Positions 15,094 through 23,299 of a DNA stretch of 64,000 nt are shown here, piece after piece (the stretch's first letter is position 1; each line of letters opens with the position of its first letter). Below the pieces are notes generated by a model, which was not told the DNA's origin, did not search any database, and saw only the letters and a list, made by a program, of their open reading frames with translations. The DNA is from Thermoproteota archaeon. GTDB taxonomy: Archaea > Korarchaeota > Korarchaeia > Korarchaeales > Korarchaeaceae. The DNA lies in NCBI GenBank assembly GCA_027491915.1, contig JAOZGC010000002.1, forward strand, positions 505,344 through 569,343. The letters run 5' to 3'. Position numbers and translations under genes: made by a program.

Positions 15094-15843
15094 GTGGCGG
15101 AGGGCCTCCCCGAGACGGATGCCCTCTACCTGAGGGATTCCTACCTGAGATCCTGCTCGGCCCGGGTCATCCGGATCTCGGTCGGGAGGGGACGTAGGAG
15201 GTACCTGGCGCTGGATAGGACCGTCTTCCACCCGCTGTCCGGGGGGCAGCCCAGCGACGTCGGGGTGATCAGGGGAGAGGGGTTCGAGCTCTCGGTGAGG
15301 AAGACCCTCCTAAGACGCGGAGTTGTGATCCACTTCGGCCTCCTCTCCGGTCGGGAGCCCGCCGAGGGGGACGAGGTGAGGTGCGCGCTGGACTGGGGGA
15401 GAAGGTACCGGGTGATGAGGCTGCACACCGCGGGCCACATACTGGACGCGGCGGTCTCCCCCCACTACGGGAGGGTCGTGAGGACGCTGGGCGCCATGCA
15501 CGGCCCGCCCGACCCGCACGTCGACTACGGCGCCGAGACCCCTCCGCCCGATCTCATCCCGTCGATCGAAGAGCGAGCCAACGACATCGTCTCGGCCGAC
15601 CTGAGGGTGAGGGTGACTTTCGTCGCCCGGGAGGAGACCGCGGGGGCGATCCGCTGGGCTCCCAACCTGGAGAGGCTGCCGCCGTCCCGGGTCTACAGGG
15701 TGGTGGAGATAGGGGGCGTGAACGCCGTCCCCTGCACCGGGACCCACGTGGCCAGGACCGGGGAGGTGGGGAGGATAAGGGTTCTGGGGGCAGATCCCGT
15801 GGACAGGGGGTTCAGGCTCTCCTACGACGTCTCCCGGGACTGA
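15094..15843 (+). CDS. AlaX-type alanyl-tRNA editing protein
   Basis: A 249-residue free-standing editing domain. An N-terminal strand region with FHPLSGGQPSDVG (residues 45-57) matches the alanyl-tRNA-synthetase glycine-rich segment. Zinc-binding HTAGH (His111, His115) and CTGTH (Cys214, His218) are complete. Such proteins hydrolyse Ser-tRNA(Ala) or Gly-tRNA(Ala). The presence of the N-terminal domain makes it AlaX-M/L type. GTG 15094 starts soon after the HxlR stop (25 bases), so the two may be cotranscribed, though no functional link is evident. Confidence 0.88.
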   Translation: MAEGLPETDALYLRDSYLRSCSARVIRISVGRGRRRYLALDRTVFHPLSGGQPSDVGVIRGEGFELSVRKTLLRRGVVIHFGLLSGREPAEGDEVRCALDWGRRYRVMRLHTAGHILDAAVSPHYGRVVRTLGAMHGPPDPHVDYGAETPPPDLIPSIEERANDIVSADLRVRVTFVAREETAGAIRWAPNLERLPPSRVYRVVEIGGVNAVPCTGTHVARTGEVGRIRVLGADPVDRGFRLSYDVSRD

Positions 15844-15895
15844 GATCCTCTGATCTGGGGGGGAGAGGAGGGGGGAGGGAGAGGGGGAGGGGGGA

Positions 15896-16114
15896 TCAGT
15901 CCCCCCCGTACCTGCGCCTCAGCTCCTCGTAGACCTCCCTCGATATCTCTCCAGCCCGATACCTCCTCTCTATGAGCTCGAGCATCTGCCTATCTTCCCC
16001 TCTCCTCCCGGCCTGGGGGGCCCCTCTGGGGGCCGACCTGGATCTGCGGACGAGGACGAAGGCGGCCGCCGCGGCGGGCGCCCCCGCGCCGCGGGGGGGA
16101 AACCAACCCCCCAA
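15896..16114 (-). pseudogene. Out-of-frame C-terminal end of the beta-helix protein (SHOCT-like tail)
   Basis: In a frame different from the main gene, this stretch encodes GAPAAAAAFVLVRRSR, the second half of a membrane helix with its cytoplasmic stop-transfer, then EDRQMLELIERRYRAGEISREVYEELRRR split over the end. That last part resembles a SHOCT domain, a short oligomerising helix pair. The main gene breaks off in the first half of such a helix (SSGLVIAAAAAG) about 145 bases away. The two are most simply one protein separated by the low-complexity tract, which also shifts the frame. Confidence 0.65.
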
Positions 16115-17813
16115 AGGGGGCCCCCCCCACCCCCCCCCCCCAGGGGGGGCCCCCCCGGGGGGCGGGGGGGGGGCGGGTGGTGTTGGGGGGGTGGTGGTGG
16201 GGGGGGGCGCGGGGGGGGGCGCCCGCGGCCGCGGCGGCTATAACCAACCCACTAGAGGGGCCACCAGCCTCCCCTCCCCCACTTGGAGGGCCCGCCGGGG
16301 GCTGCGATGGCTGCTGAGACGGCTGCTGAGACGGCTGCTGCGATGGCTGCTGACCCGGCTGCTGAGACGGCCCAACCGACGCCCTCGGGGTGGACCCGTA
16401 CTCGTACGGACCGATGTCCGGTCCGCCGCCCACAGGCCTCTCCCCAAACTCAAGATCGTATGGAGGGAAGAACTCCGGGTCCCCCGCGTCTATAGCAGGG
16501 CTATCGGGCGAGAGGTGGAAGTCGTCGGAGTCCGGGTCGACGAACTTCGGATCGGCCACCAAGCTGTGCGCGCCGTTCCCGCTCGCCTGGGTCCAAGAGC
16601 CGGAGGTCATGTCGTCCCAGGTCACGTCCACCTGGTCACGCTCGAGCCAGATCTCGGAGTCGCTCCTGCTGTACCATATATTGTAATCCTCGGTGAGGCT
16701 GACCCCCGAACCCACGTAAATCCCGACCGGGGCGTCGCTGGGGCCGTTGAACGCGAATATGGAGTTTCTTATCTCCACCCACAGGTCGTCCTGAGGGTCG
16801 AGCGGCTCGGGCTCCGGGTAGCCCGCGCTCAGCGAGTAGGCCCTGTTCTCCACCGAGTTGAAGGCCACCATCGAGTTGTAGACATAATAATATCCATTGT
16901 AGACGAAGTCTATACCCATTAGACCGTTCCTGTATATGGCGGTGTTCTGTATAGTCCCTCCGGTCCAGAGCTTTACCCCCTCCATCCCGTTGTGGTGCAC
17001 CTTGCACCTGAACACCCCTACCCCTACCCCTCCTATGCCGGAGAGGTTAATCAGCGGGTTCCTGGACCCTATGTCTATCCCGTCTCCCCCGTTGTGGTGG
17101 ACGTCGCATGCGAGCACATATATGTCGGAGCCCATCTCTACGCTGACGCCGTCCGCCCCGAACCCGGCCTCGGCCCCGTTGCCGTATATGGAGTCGTAGG
17201 ACAGCTCTATGTCACTGCACGGGCCCGGGGTGCAGTCCACCCCCCCAATGTCGTTGTCGTGGATCACGCAGTTCTCTATGGTCACGTTGTCCACGGGCCC
17301 GAACATGGGCTCCTCCCCGCTGTAACCCACCGTCATGTGTATTCCGGTGTCCGAGTTGGAGACATCGAGGTTGTAGAGCCCTATGTGACTGTTCCCCCCG
17401 TCGAGGGAGACGGCCCAGATGTCGCAGCCAGTGAGCCTGAGGTTGGCCAGGTTGACGTAGGAGACCCCCGGCCTGAACATCACCCCGTTGGACCCGAACC
17501 CGGACAGGTCCAGGACGACCGTCTCTCCCGGGGCGCCGGTTATGTTTATAGGAGCGCCCGGGGCACCGGAGACGTTTATCTCCACCAGCTCGTGGTAGGT
17601 CCCCCCGTGGATCACGAGGACGTCTCCGGGCCTGAGGGCGGCGACCCCCCGGGACACGGTGGCCCACGGCTGGGACTCGGTCCCGGGGTTGGAGTCGCTC
17701 CCGGAAGGAGACACGTGGTACACGTGCCCCTGCCCCTCGATCCCGCGGCCCGCCGATGGCGCCAGGAGGAGGGCTAGGAGCAGGGCCGAAGCGGCGAGCG
17801 ACCTCGCTCCCAT
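15990..17813 (-). CDS. Secreted right-handed beta-helix protein, C-terminus disrupted
   Basis: As written it is 607 residues. A signal peptide (residues 1-22, LAASALLLALLLAPSAG) precedes YHVSPSGSDSNPGTESQPW, the opening of many parallel beta-helix proteins. Repeated N/D-rich turns follow (NCVIHDNDIGGV, CDVHHNGGDGID, CKVHHNGMEGVK), then a SQQP repeat linker (about 500-535) and the beginning of a membrane helix. Everything after about residue 560 is Pro/Gly junk from a GC-only tract. The natural end is probably the fragment at 15896-16080. Beta-helix folds are found in carbohydrate-active or surface proteins; the C-terminal anchor suits a cell-surface protein. ATG 17813 lies 25-30 bases from a minus-strand GTTATATTG, so it is leaderless. 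Confidence 0.8.
   Translation of the reverse strand: MGARSLAASALLLALLLAPSAGRGIEGQGHVYHVSPSGSDSNPGTESQPWATVSRGVAALRPGDVLVIHGGTYHELVEINVSGAPGAPINITGAPGETVVLDLSGFGSNGVMFRPGVSYVNLANLRLTGCDIWAVSLDGGNSHIGLYNLDVSNSDTGIHMTVGYSGEEPMFGPVDNVTIENCVIHDNDIGGVDCTPGPCSDIELSYDSIYGNGAEAGFGADGVSVEMGSDIYVLACDVHHNGGDGIDIGSRNPLINLSGIGGVGVGVFRCKVHHNGMEGVKLWTGGTIQNTAIYRNGLMGIDFVYNGYYYVYNSMVAFNSVENRAYSLSAGYPEPEPLDPQDDLWVEIRNSIFAFNGPSDAPVGIYVGSGVSLTEDYNIWYSRSDSEIWLERDQVDVTWDDMTSGSWTQASGNGAHSLVADPKFVDPDSDDFHLSPDSPAIDAGDPEFFPPYDLEFGERPVGGGPDIGPYEYGSTPRASVGPSQQPGQQPSQQPSQQPSQQPSQPPAGPPSGGGEAGGPSSGLVIAAAAAGAPPRAPPHHHPPNTTRPPPAPRGGPPWGGGVGGAPFGGLVSPPRRGGARRGGRLRPRPQIQVGPQRGPPGREERGR
16083..16230. repeat. Low-complexity G/C tract inside the beta-helix gene
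   Basis: About 150 bases consisting almost only of long C runs (left) and G runs (right), with an isolated AACCAACCCCCCAAAGG. It separates two halves of one apparent membrane helix and changes the frame. GGCGCC occurs at both edges (16077 and 16218). It looks like an assembly or polishing artefact, but a true hypermutable tract is not excluded. Confidence 0.75.
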
Positions 17814-17921
17814 TACAACATTTCGACGTCCTTTCAATATAACGATTAGTCCGCCGGGAGGGGCCCGTCCGGGTCCCCCCACTTATATCCGGAGGGCCGG
17901 CCCGGCGGCGGGGGAGCGAGA

Positions 17922-18503
17922 ATGCCCGAGAGGGGGGAGGTCGAGCGGAGGCTCAGGAGGTTCCTGAAGAACGCTGCCTGGCTGGCCCTCTCCCTGATCC
18001 TGCTCGTGGGCATGGACCTCGCCCTCGGCGGGATCAGGTTCAGGGCGTTCGGCGTTGAGCTCGATACCACCGAGGTGATAGGGGTCTTCAGGCTCATGTC
18101 CATAATATACTTCGGCTACTGGGTCCTGAGGGACGGCCTCTACCTGCTGGACCTGACGGCGGGGCTGCTGACCGAGGCCCTGGAGCTCGGGGAGGCCGGC
18201 GGCCCCAGGAGGATAGGGCTGGACGTCCTCTACCTGATATCCCTCGGGCTCGGGTGGCTGGCGGCCTCGCCCTTCCTGGGGATCCTACCGGAGCTCGCCT
18301 CCAGGGCGGCGGCCCTCGCCTTCCTCTCCCTGGCCGTGGTGTTCGTCTACGACGCGGTCAAGACCTCGTACTCCCTCATAAGGTCTCGGGTGGAGGCCCT
18401 GGTGGAGGTCGCCGCGGGCGTCCTGTCGGAGGTCAGGGGAGGGGGCCGAGGGAAAGGGGTGGGGGATCAGAGTGCCCCTGAGAGGCGGAGGAGGACCAGG
18501 TAA
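17922..18503 (+). CDS. Four-helix membrane protein homologous to the C-terminal domain of the inositol-lipid synthase
   Basis: A 193-residue protein of about four helices (about 18-37, 55-78, 102-125, 130-150) with a basic C-terminal tail. VFRLMSIIYFGYWVLRDGLYLLDLTAG aligns with ILRTVAVVYFGYRLLMAGKFFVDLSSG in the protein at 2890-4965 (written here in two parts: YFGYxxL and the x-LDLTxG/VDLSxG turn), and the later helices align too. So this is a free-standing copy of that domain. Function unknown. TATA at 17882-17888, and GGAG 8 bases before ATG 17922. It converges on the transporter gene with a 37-base overlap and faces the beta-helix gene. Confidence 0.65.
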   Translation: MPERGEVERRLRRFLKNAAWLALSLILLVGMDLALGGIRFRAFGVELDTTEVIGVFRLMSIIYFGYWVLRDGLYLLDLTAGLLTEALELGEAGGPRRIGLDVLYLISLGLGWLAASPFLGILPELASRAAALAFLSLAVVFVYDAVKTSYSLIRSRVEALVEVAAGVLSEVRGGGRGKGVGDQSAPERRRRTR

Positions 18504-19762
18504 ACGTCGCTCAGCGTCAGCTGGAGGAGGGTCAGCTTGCCGCCCTCCCTCGTGAAGTCCATGGGACTGAACCCCGGCACCTCCCTCTCCAGTATCCCCA
18601 CGGCTACGAGGGAGGGGGGAGAGGCGAAGTAGGTGAGGCTCCCCCCCACGTTCGCCCCGGCCGCCACCGCCCATGCCGCCGCGCGCACGTCGGGGGCCGC
18701 CAGGGGGGATGCGCTCTCTATCAGGGAGGCGAATGTCAGGGCAACCGGCACGTTGTCCACCAGCCCGCTGGTGAGGCCCGAGGCCCATAGCACGGCCGAG
18801 GTCAGGGCGGCCCCGCCGGCGGACCACACGGGGCCGGCAGCCCGGGCCAGGACCTCCAGGGCCCCCGACTCCTCCAGCCCCCCGACCACCACGTAGAAGG
18901 AGGCCAGGAAGAACACGGTGGACCAGTCCACCCTCGAGAATATCCGCTCCGGATCTCCCCCGCACGCCCAGAGCATCAGGGCCGCCGCCAGCAGCGCGGC
19001 GGCGTCCATGGGGAGGCCCGGGGGCTGGGCCACGACGACGGCCACGAAGCCGGCGAATATCGCCGCCGCCCTAACCATGATCCCCGCGCTCTCCGCGGCG
19101 CCCCACGGATCTATCTCCCGGACGTCCACCCGGGGAGGGCCTGAGTACAGATCCCCGGACGCCACCCCGACGGCGGCCGTCGCGGCCGTGAGGAGGACGG
19201 CCAGGGGGCCGCCCACCGTCAGGAACTGGCCGAAGTCCATCCCGAAACGCAGGGCCACTATCAGGTTGGGCACGCTGCTTATCATCAGGCCCACGGCCCC
19301 GCCGTTGCAGACCGCCGCCTCGTAGACCACCCACTTCCTGAGGTTCAGCCCCAGGGGCCCGGCGAGGGAGGCCGTCATGGCCCCGACCACGAGCATGGCC
19401 GGCAGGTTCGCCAGGAAGAGGGTGACCGCCAGCGAGAGGAACATGAAGGCGACGAAGAGGACCTCCCTCCTGCCGCCGAGGACCCTGACCAGCCACAGGC
19501 CGGCGAACTGGAACAGCCCGGACTCGTAGAGTCCCTCGACCAGGATCAGGACCCCGACCACGAACCTGAGCGTTACCATGTCGACGAAGCCGAAGGCGTC
19601 CTCCGGCCGGAACAGGCCGTAGACGAAGGAGCCGAAGTAGACCATCAGGCCGGCCGCCACCATGGCCGAGACGACCCTGTGGTACTTCTCGGTCAGCAGC
19701 AGGACCACCGCCAGGGCGAACACCCCCAGGGCCGCCAGCTGGGGATCCGTCAGCCCCGTCAT
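18467..19762 (-). CDS. ArsB/NhaD-type ion transporter (CitM superfamily)
   Basis: A 431-residue membrane protein with about eleven to twelve helices. VVLLLTEKYHRVVSAM near the start, FLANLPAMLVVG in the middle, and GLTSGLVDNVPVALTF and NVGGSLTYFASPPSL in the second half follow the ion-transporter superfamily pattern shared by ArsB, NhaD and the SLC13-like anion carriers. Substrate could be Na+/H+, arsenite or a dicarboxylate; no arsenic gene is nearby. Its start overlaps the stop of the small protein at 19759-20094 (4 bases), so they form an operon. Confidence 0.8.
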   Translation of the reverse strand: MTGLTDPQLAALGVFALAVVLLLTEKYHRVVSAMVAAGLMVYFGSFVYGLFRPEDAFGFVDMVTLRFVVGVLILVEGLYESGLFQFAGLWLVRVLGGRREVLFVAFMFLSLAVTLFLANLPAMLVVGAMTASLAGPLGLNLRKWVVYEAAVCNGGAVGLMISSVPNLIVALRFGMDFGQFLTVGGPLAVLLTAATAAVGVASGDLYSGPPRVDVREIDPWGAAESAGIMVRAAAIFAGFVAVVVAQPPGLPMDAAALLAAALMLWACGGDPERIFSRVDWSTVFFLASFYVVVGGLEESGALEVLARAAGPVWSAGGAALTSAVLWASGLTSGLVDNVPVALTFASLIESASPLAAPDVRAAAWAVAAGANVGGSLTYFASPPSLVAVGILEREVPGFSPMDFTREGGKLTLLQLTLSDVYLVLLRLSGAL

Positions 19763-20094
19763 TCGAGACTACCCGCCCACTCCCTGATCAGCCTGGAGAG
19801 CCCGTCCCCGAACCTCGGGTCGTCCAGGATCCCCTCCAGCTCCGCGGGATCGATCCCCCCCACCTCGACCAGGGCGATTATCAGGGTCCTCCTCCCTCCA
19901 CCCCTCTTCTCCCTCAGGTAGAGTCGGGCAAGCCTGGAGACGTGCCTCGAGAAGTCCTCATCGTCCCTCAGGGCCTCCAGATCCTCCAGGGAGAGATCCT
20001 CCGGCTTCCAGATCCTGACCTTCACGTAGGGCCTGACGGCCCTGTCTATCCTCTCCCTGGCCTCCTCGTAGTCCCTCGCCCTCCCGCCGACCAA
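19759..20094 (-). CDS. Small charged protein of unknown function upstream of the transporter
   Basis: A 111-residue soluble, mostly helical protein rich in Asp, Glu and Arg (RDYEEARERIDRAVRP; LEDLEALRDDEDFSRH; ILDDPRFGDGLSRLIREW). I recognise no family. Its 4-base overlap with the ion-transporter gene suggests translational coupling and perhaps a cytoplasmic regulator or partner. TTG 20094 is the start; a TATA-like TATAATAAG lies at about 20130-20140 on the minus strand. Confidence 0.6.
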   Translation of the reverse strand: MVGGRARDYEEARERIDRAVRPYVKVRIWKPEDLSLEDLEALRDDEDFSRHVSRLARLYLREKRGGGRRTLIIALVEVGGIDPAELEGILDDPRFGDGLSRLIREWAGSLE

Positions 20095-20158
20095 GGCCAG
20101 CCCCCCAAGTCGGGGTGGAGTGGGGGGATCTTATTATACCCTGGACCGGGCGGCCAGG

Positions 20159-21049
20159 TCAGGCCAGCCTCCACAGGAGGCCCCTGGGCCCGGCCACCGG
20201 CGAGACCGTCCCATCCTCGGCCATGTAGCCCAGGGCCGACCTGACCGTGACCGATCCCAGTATCACGGAGGACGGGGTCAGCTCCGCGCCCCCCTCCAGG
20301 AGGATCCTGGCGGTGACCTCCCCGGCCGAGGCCGGCCCCGCCCTCAGGGCGGACTCTATCTTCCCCGGGAGGCCCTCCAAGATCCTGAGGTTGACCTCCA
20401 GCATCCTCTCGGCGGCCGCCCCATCCACAACGGGGCCGTGGGAGGGGACCAGCTTCTCGTAGTCCCTGACCCCATCCAAGAGCCACCTCACGGTATCCAG
20501 GGCACCCCGGAAATCCAGGTGATACGGTATCACTGCCCTGGCCAGCAGCCTGTCCCCGAAGAAGGAGTCGGCCGCGTACAGGATGCCGTCGGGGGTGACG
20601 AACCCGGCCATGCCGAAGGTGTGCCCCCTCAGCGGGACGGTCTCCAGGGGGCCCAGCCTGTCGCCGTGCCGGAAGGTGCCGTCCGGCCGGGCGGGCACCG
20701 CCTCCACGTGGTAGACGAGCCCCTCGGGCGCCCTGGCCCCGAAGCTCATCGCCCTCCTGAGCCCGGGGCTTATCGCCGGGGAGTACTCCTCCTCCGGGCA
20801 GAGGACTGGGACCCCCGCGGCCGCCGCGAGGTCTGGGACGGCCGCCACGTGGTCCGAGTGGGAGTGGCTTATGGCCGCCAGGGCCGCCCTCACCCCAAGG
20901 GAGGACAGGGCCCCGACCACCTCCCGGGCCCTCGACCTGGGCTGGCCCGGGTCCACCAGCCATCCCTCGCCGCCGGACGCGTAGATCAGGGTGGCCGGGG
21001 AACCCGGGAGGACGTAGGTCCCCTCCCCAACCCTCCTGAGCCTCGACAT
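20159..21049 (-). CDS. Metallo-beta-lactamase-fold hydrolase
   Basis: A 296-residue MBL-fold enzyme. HSHSDHVA (about residues 61-68) is the zinc motif, with the downstream LRGHTFG, YAADSFF and PSHGPVV supplying the remaining His/Asp ligands. The C-terminal 70 residues form a helical extension, possibly winged-helix-like. Relatives hydrolyse glutathione or lactone-type thioesters, but the substrate is not predictable. ATG 21049 lies about 26 bases downstream of a minus-strand CATTATAAG. The gene diverges from the Yip1 operon. Confidence 0.85.
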   Translation of the reverse strand: MSRLRRVGEGTYVLPGSPATLIYASGGEGWLVDPGQPRSRAREVVGALSSLGVRAALAAISHSHSDHVAAVPDLAAAAGVPVLCPEEEYSPAISPGLRRAMSFGARAPEGLVYHVEAVPARPDGTFRHGDRLGPLETVPLRGHTFGMAGFVTPDGILYAADSFFGDRLLARAVIPYHLDFRGALDTVRWLLDGVRDYEKLVPSHGPVVDGAAAERMLEVNLRILEGLPGKIESALRAGPASAGEVTARILLEGGAELTPSSVILGSVTVRSALGYMAEDGTVSPVAGPRGLLWRLA

Positions 21050-21087
21050 CTCCCCCCCGCCGCCCTACCCCTTATAATGGCGCAAAG

Positions 21088-21096
21088 CTTATATGC
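21088..21096 (+). promoter_or_regulatory. TATA box of the Yip1/adhesin-like/ArsR operon
   Basis: CTTATATGC, about 30 bases before the predicted transcript start, which falls inside the adjoining palindrome at 21098-21121. Confidence 0.55.
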
Positions 21097-21097
21097 T

Positions 21098-21121
21098 CTT
21101 CTAATTAGTTAGAATTAGAAG
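21098..21121. promoter_or_regulatory. Perfect 9-base inverted repeat, operator candidate
   Basis: CTTCTAATT and AATTAGAAG flank AGTTAG. It lies just after the TATA box and over the expected transcript start. The third gene of the operon encodes an ArsR-type protein, whose dimers bind such sites, so self-repression is likely. Confidence 0.6.
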
Positions 21122-21141
21122 AAAATAAAATGGAGGTATTG

Positions 21142-21876
21142 ATGATGCCGTGGCGCGAGTCCCTCCTGGAGGTCTCCCACAGGCTGGGCAGCGTCCTGCT
21201 CCACCCCAGGGAGGCCTTCGAGGAGATGATCTCCGAGGGCCCGAGGCTGGCCCTGCCGCTGGCCGTCTGCTTCGCCTTGGCCTTCTCCTCCGGTGCCCTG
21301 GCGATCTCAGCCATCCTGGGGCTCCTCCCACCGCTGGCCTTCCTGATCCCCGTGGCCGGTCCGGCTGCAGGCCTGATCTCGGCGGTCCTGACCCTGATAT
21401 TCCTCCTGCTGCTCTCGGTGCTGATCCACGCCAACGCCCTCCTGCTCGGCGGCAGCGGAGATTTTGAGGCGATTCTGGCGGTCTTGGCCTACTCCCAGGC
21501 GCCCGATTTCCTCCCAGTGGCGGCGCTGGCGGTCTCCGCCATCTTGGGCGGGATCCCCGGCCTCTCGTGGTTCCTCCTGGGCGCTGCTCTCGGGCTGCTG
21601 TCCGGCCTTTGGGGCCTCTGGATAGCGGTGGTTGGCACCGGGGTCTCCTACGGACTGAGCTCCGGGAAGGCCCTGATAGCGGCCTTCTTGATCCCCCTGG
21701 CCCTCTTCGTGGTGGTTGGAATCTCCCTCGGATTCGGAGCGTGGTGGGTAGTTGCGCTGATCGTGCTCGGCTACGCGGTCGCTTTCATCGTCAGGGAGAG
21801 GGGGGGTCTCCCTTCCCCCGAGCCGGTCCCAGCCGCCCAGGTAGAGGAGGGAGGAGGCGATGAGGTTGAGCTCTGA
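21142..21876 (+). CDS. Yip1-domain membrane protein
   Basis: A 244-residue protein. An amphipathic start (ESLLEVSHRLGSVLLHPREAF) is typical before Yip1 domains in prokaryotes, followed by about six hydrophobic segments and a short acidic cytoplasmic tail. I choose ATG 21142 because GGAGGT lies 4 bases before it; ATG 21130 contains that site. First gene of an operon with an adhesin-like protein (17-base overlap) and an ArsR regulator. Prokaryotic Yip1 proteins have no settled function; membrane organisation or stress roles are suspected. Confidence 0.7.
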   Translation: MMPWRESLLEVSHRLGSVLLHPREAFEEMISEGPRLALPLAVCFALAFSSGALAISAILGLLPPLAFLIPVAGPAAGLISAVLTLIFLLLLSVLIHANALLLGGSGDFEAILAVLAYSQAPDFLPVAALAVSAILGGIPGLSWFLLGAALGLLSGLWGLWIAVVGTGVSYGLSSGKALIAAFLIPLALFVVVGISLGFGAWWVVALIVLGYAVAFIVRERGGLPSPEPVPAAQVEEGGGDEVEL

Positions 21877-22561
21877 GGAGGTCCTGGGGCTGCTCGTGGT
21901 GGCGCTGACGCTGTTCTCCCTGGCTGTGGCGATCGCCTCCCCAGCCCCGGCCCTCGGCGGGGGAGGGGCCGGAACCCCGCTGCCGACGCCCGTCCCGGGA
22001 TGGGGACGTCGGAACCTCTCGATCCCCCTGCTCGCCCCGTGGGCTGGGACCCGGGCCGAGGGGAGGATAGAGCTCGGGAACGCGACCGGGCTGATCGTAG
22101 ATCTCGGCGCCGGGAAGGTCACCTTCGAGGAGGGGAATGAGGCCCGGGTGGAGTACTCCGGCACGGGATTCCGGGTGAGCAGGTCCCCGGAGGGGACGGT
22201 CAACCTGTCCATGGGTGCGGGCACCGTCAGGGTGGTGCTCCCGCCCGGCGCGGCGTCCTTGATCTCCGTTAACCTGAGCATGGGGGAGGTCTCCGGCAGG
22301 GCGCCCGTCGGCGGGCCGGCGTCGGTCTCGATCGACGTGGGCATGGGGGACATCGAGCTGACGGTCGTGGTTCCCGGCGGATCCGCCGTCAGGGCCAACG
22401 CGAGCGTGGGTTGGGGGGAGGCCGAGCTGGAGGGGGTTAACCCGATTCCGACCTCTCCGGGGAGGGTACTCGGCGAGCTGGACGGCGACGAGTCGAGGCT
22501 CGTGGAGATAGGGGCGGACGTGGGCATGGGGTCGGTGCTCGTGACCGTCGAGAGGGGGTGA
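21860..22561 (+). CDS. Membrane-anchored adhesin-like (DUF4097-type) beta-repeat protein
   Basis: A 233-residue protein with one N-terminal helix (about residues 8-30) and an outer part built of short beta repeats: INLxMGAGxV-like units recur (VNLSMGAGTVRV, VNLSMGEVSG, IDVGMGDIELTV, ADVGMGSVLVTV). This resembles DUF4097/DUF2154 adhesin-like domains that often accompany Yip1-like or PspC-type membrane stress proteins. ATG 21860 lies inside the end of the Yip1 gene. Topology: short cytoplasmic start, outside repeat domain. Confidence 0.7.
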   Translation: MRLSSEEVLGLLVVALTLFSLAVAIASPAPALGGGGAGTPLPTPVPGWGRRNLSIPLLAPWAGTRAEGRIELGNATGLIVDLGAGKVTFEEGNEARVEYSGTGFRVSRSPEGTVNLSMGAGTVRVVLPPGAASLISVNLSMGEVSGRAPVGGPASVSIDVGMGDIELTVVVPGGSAVRANASVGWGEAELEGVNPIPTSPGRVLGELDGDESRLVEIGADVGMGSVLVTVERG

Positions 22562-23217
22562 GGCGGGTGCGCATTCCCCCCCACGACCCCGTCAGGGCCC
22601 GCAAGGTCATAGAGTCGCTGGCCAGTCCGAGCAAACTCCAGATACTAGCCCTGATTTCCAAGAGGCCCTCTTCCCCGTCGGAGATAGCCGAGACCCTGGG
22701 GCTCAAGCTCCCGACCGTGATGCACCATCTCTCAGAGCTTAGGGACGCGGGGCTCATAAGGCCGGCCTCGGTCAGGAGGACGGGGGGGAGGGGGAGACCC
22801 GCCAGGGAGTACGCCCTGTCGGACCGCAGCCTGACCATAGAGGTGGACCTCACCCTCTACCCGAACCTCCCCCCCGAGGAGGAGATCTGGGACATGGTGT
22901 CCGACTACGTCAGGGCCAAGATGGAGTCCGGCGGCCTCCCGTCGGCCCCGGGGGTTGGGGACGTGGCCTCCACCCTGGGGGTGGACAGGAGGATGGGGGC
23001 CGTGGTTCTGAGCCTCATGAAGAGGAGGAAGGCCGACGTGATATCCCTGGTGGCCTCGCGCGTGTTGGACGTTCTCAGAGGGTCGGATCGTCCCCTCTCG
23101 ATCAGAGAGGTGGCCGAGAGGTCCGGAGTAGATAGGTACTGGGCCGTCCTGGCCCTAGAGAGGCTCCAGTCTGACGGGCTGGCCGAGATGTTCGACGGGA
23201 CCGCCAGACCCACGTGA
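22558..23217 (+). CDS. ArsR-type winged-helix regulator, extended
   Basis: A 219-residue protein. Residues 10-90 are an ArsR winged helix (ASPSKLQILALISKRPSS; SEIAETLGLKLPTVMHHLSEL; REYALSD). A second half includes another helix-turn-helix-like segment (PLSIREVAERSGVDRYWAVLAL, about 180-201). GTG 22558 overlaps the previous stop (GTGA). Being the last gene of the operon, with a perfect palindrome at the operon promoter, it is the likely regulator of the Yip1 and adhesin-like genes. No metal-binding cysteines are visible, so it probably senses something other than a metal. Confidence 0.8.
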   Translation: MRRVRIPPHDPVRARKVIESLASPSKLQILALISKRPSSPSEIAETLGLKLPTVMHHLSELRDAGLIRPASVRRTGGRGRPAREYALSDRSLTIEVDLTLYPNLPPEEEIWDMVSDYVRAKMESGGLPSAPGVGDVASTLGVDRRMGAVVLSLMKRRKADVISLVASRVLDVLRGSDRPLSIREVAERSGVDRYWAVLALERLQSDGLAEMFDGTARPT

Positions 23218-23269
23218 CCCCATTTCTCCCCTGAACCGACCCGGCTCTTTTGCCACCTTCCCCCTCCCC

Positions 23270-23290
23270 GACCGATCCCGTAGATCGGTC
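23270..23290. terminator. Hairpin between convergent ArsR and NAD synthetase genes
   Basis: GACCGATC and GATCGGTC pair perfectly over a 5-base loop. It lies in the short gap where two transcripts meet, next to a pyrimidine-rich stretch with CTCTTTT. It could end either transcript. Confidence 0.4.
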
Positions 23291-23299
23291 CGGCCGGGC

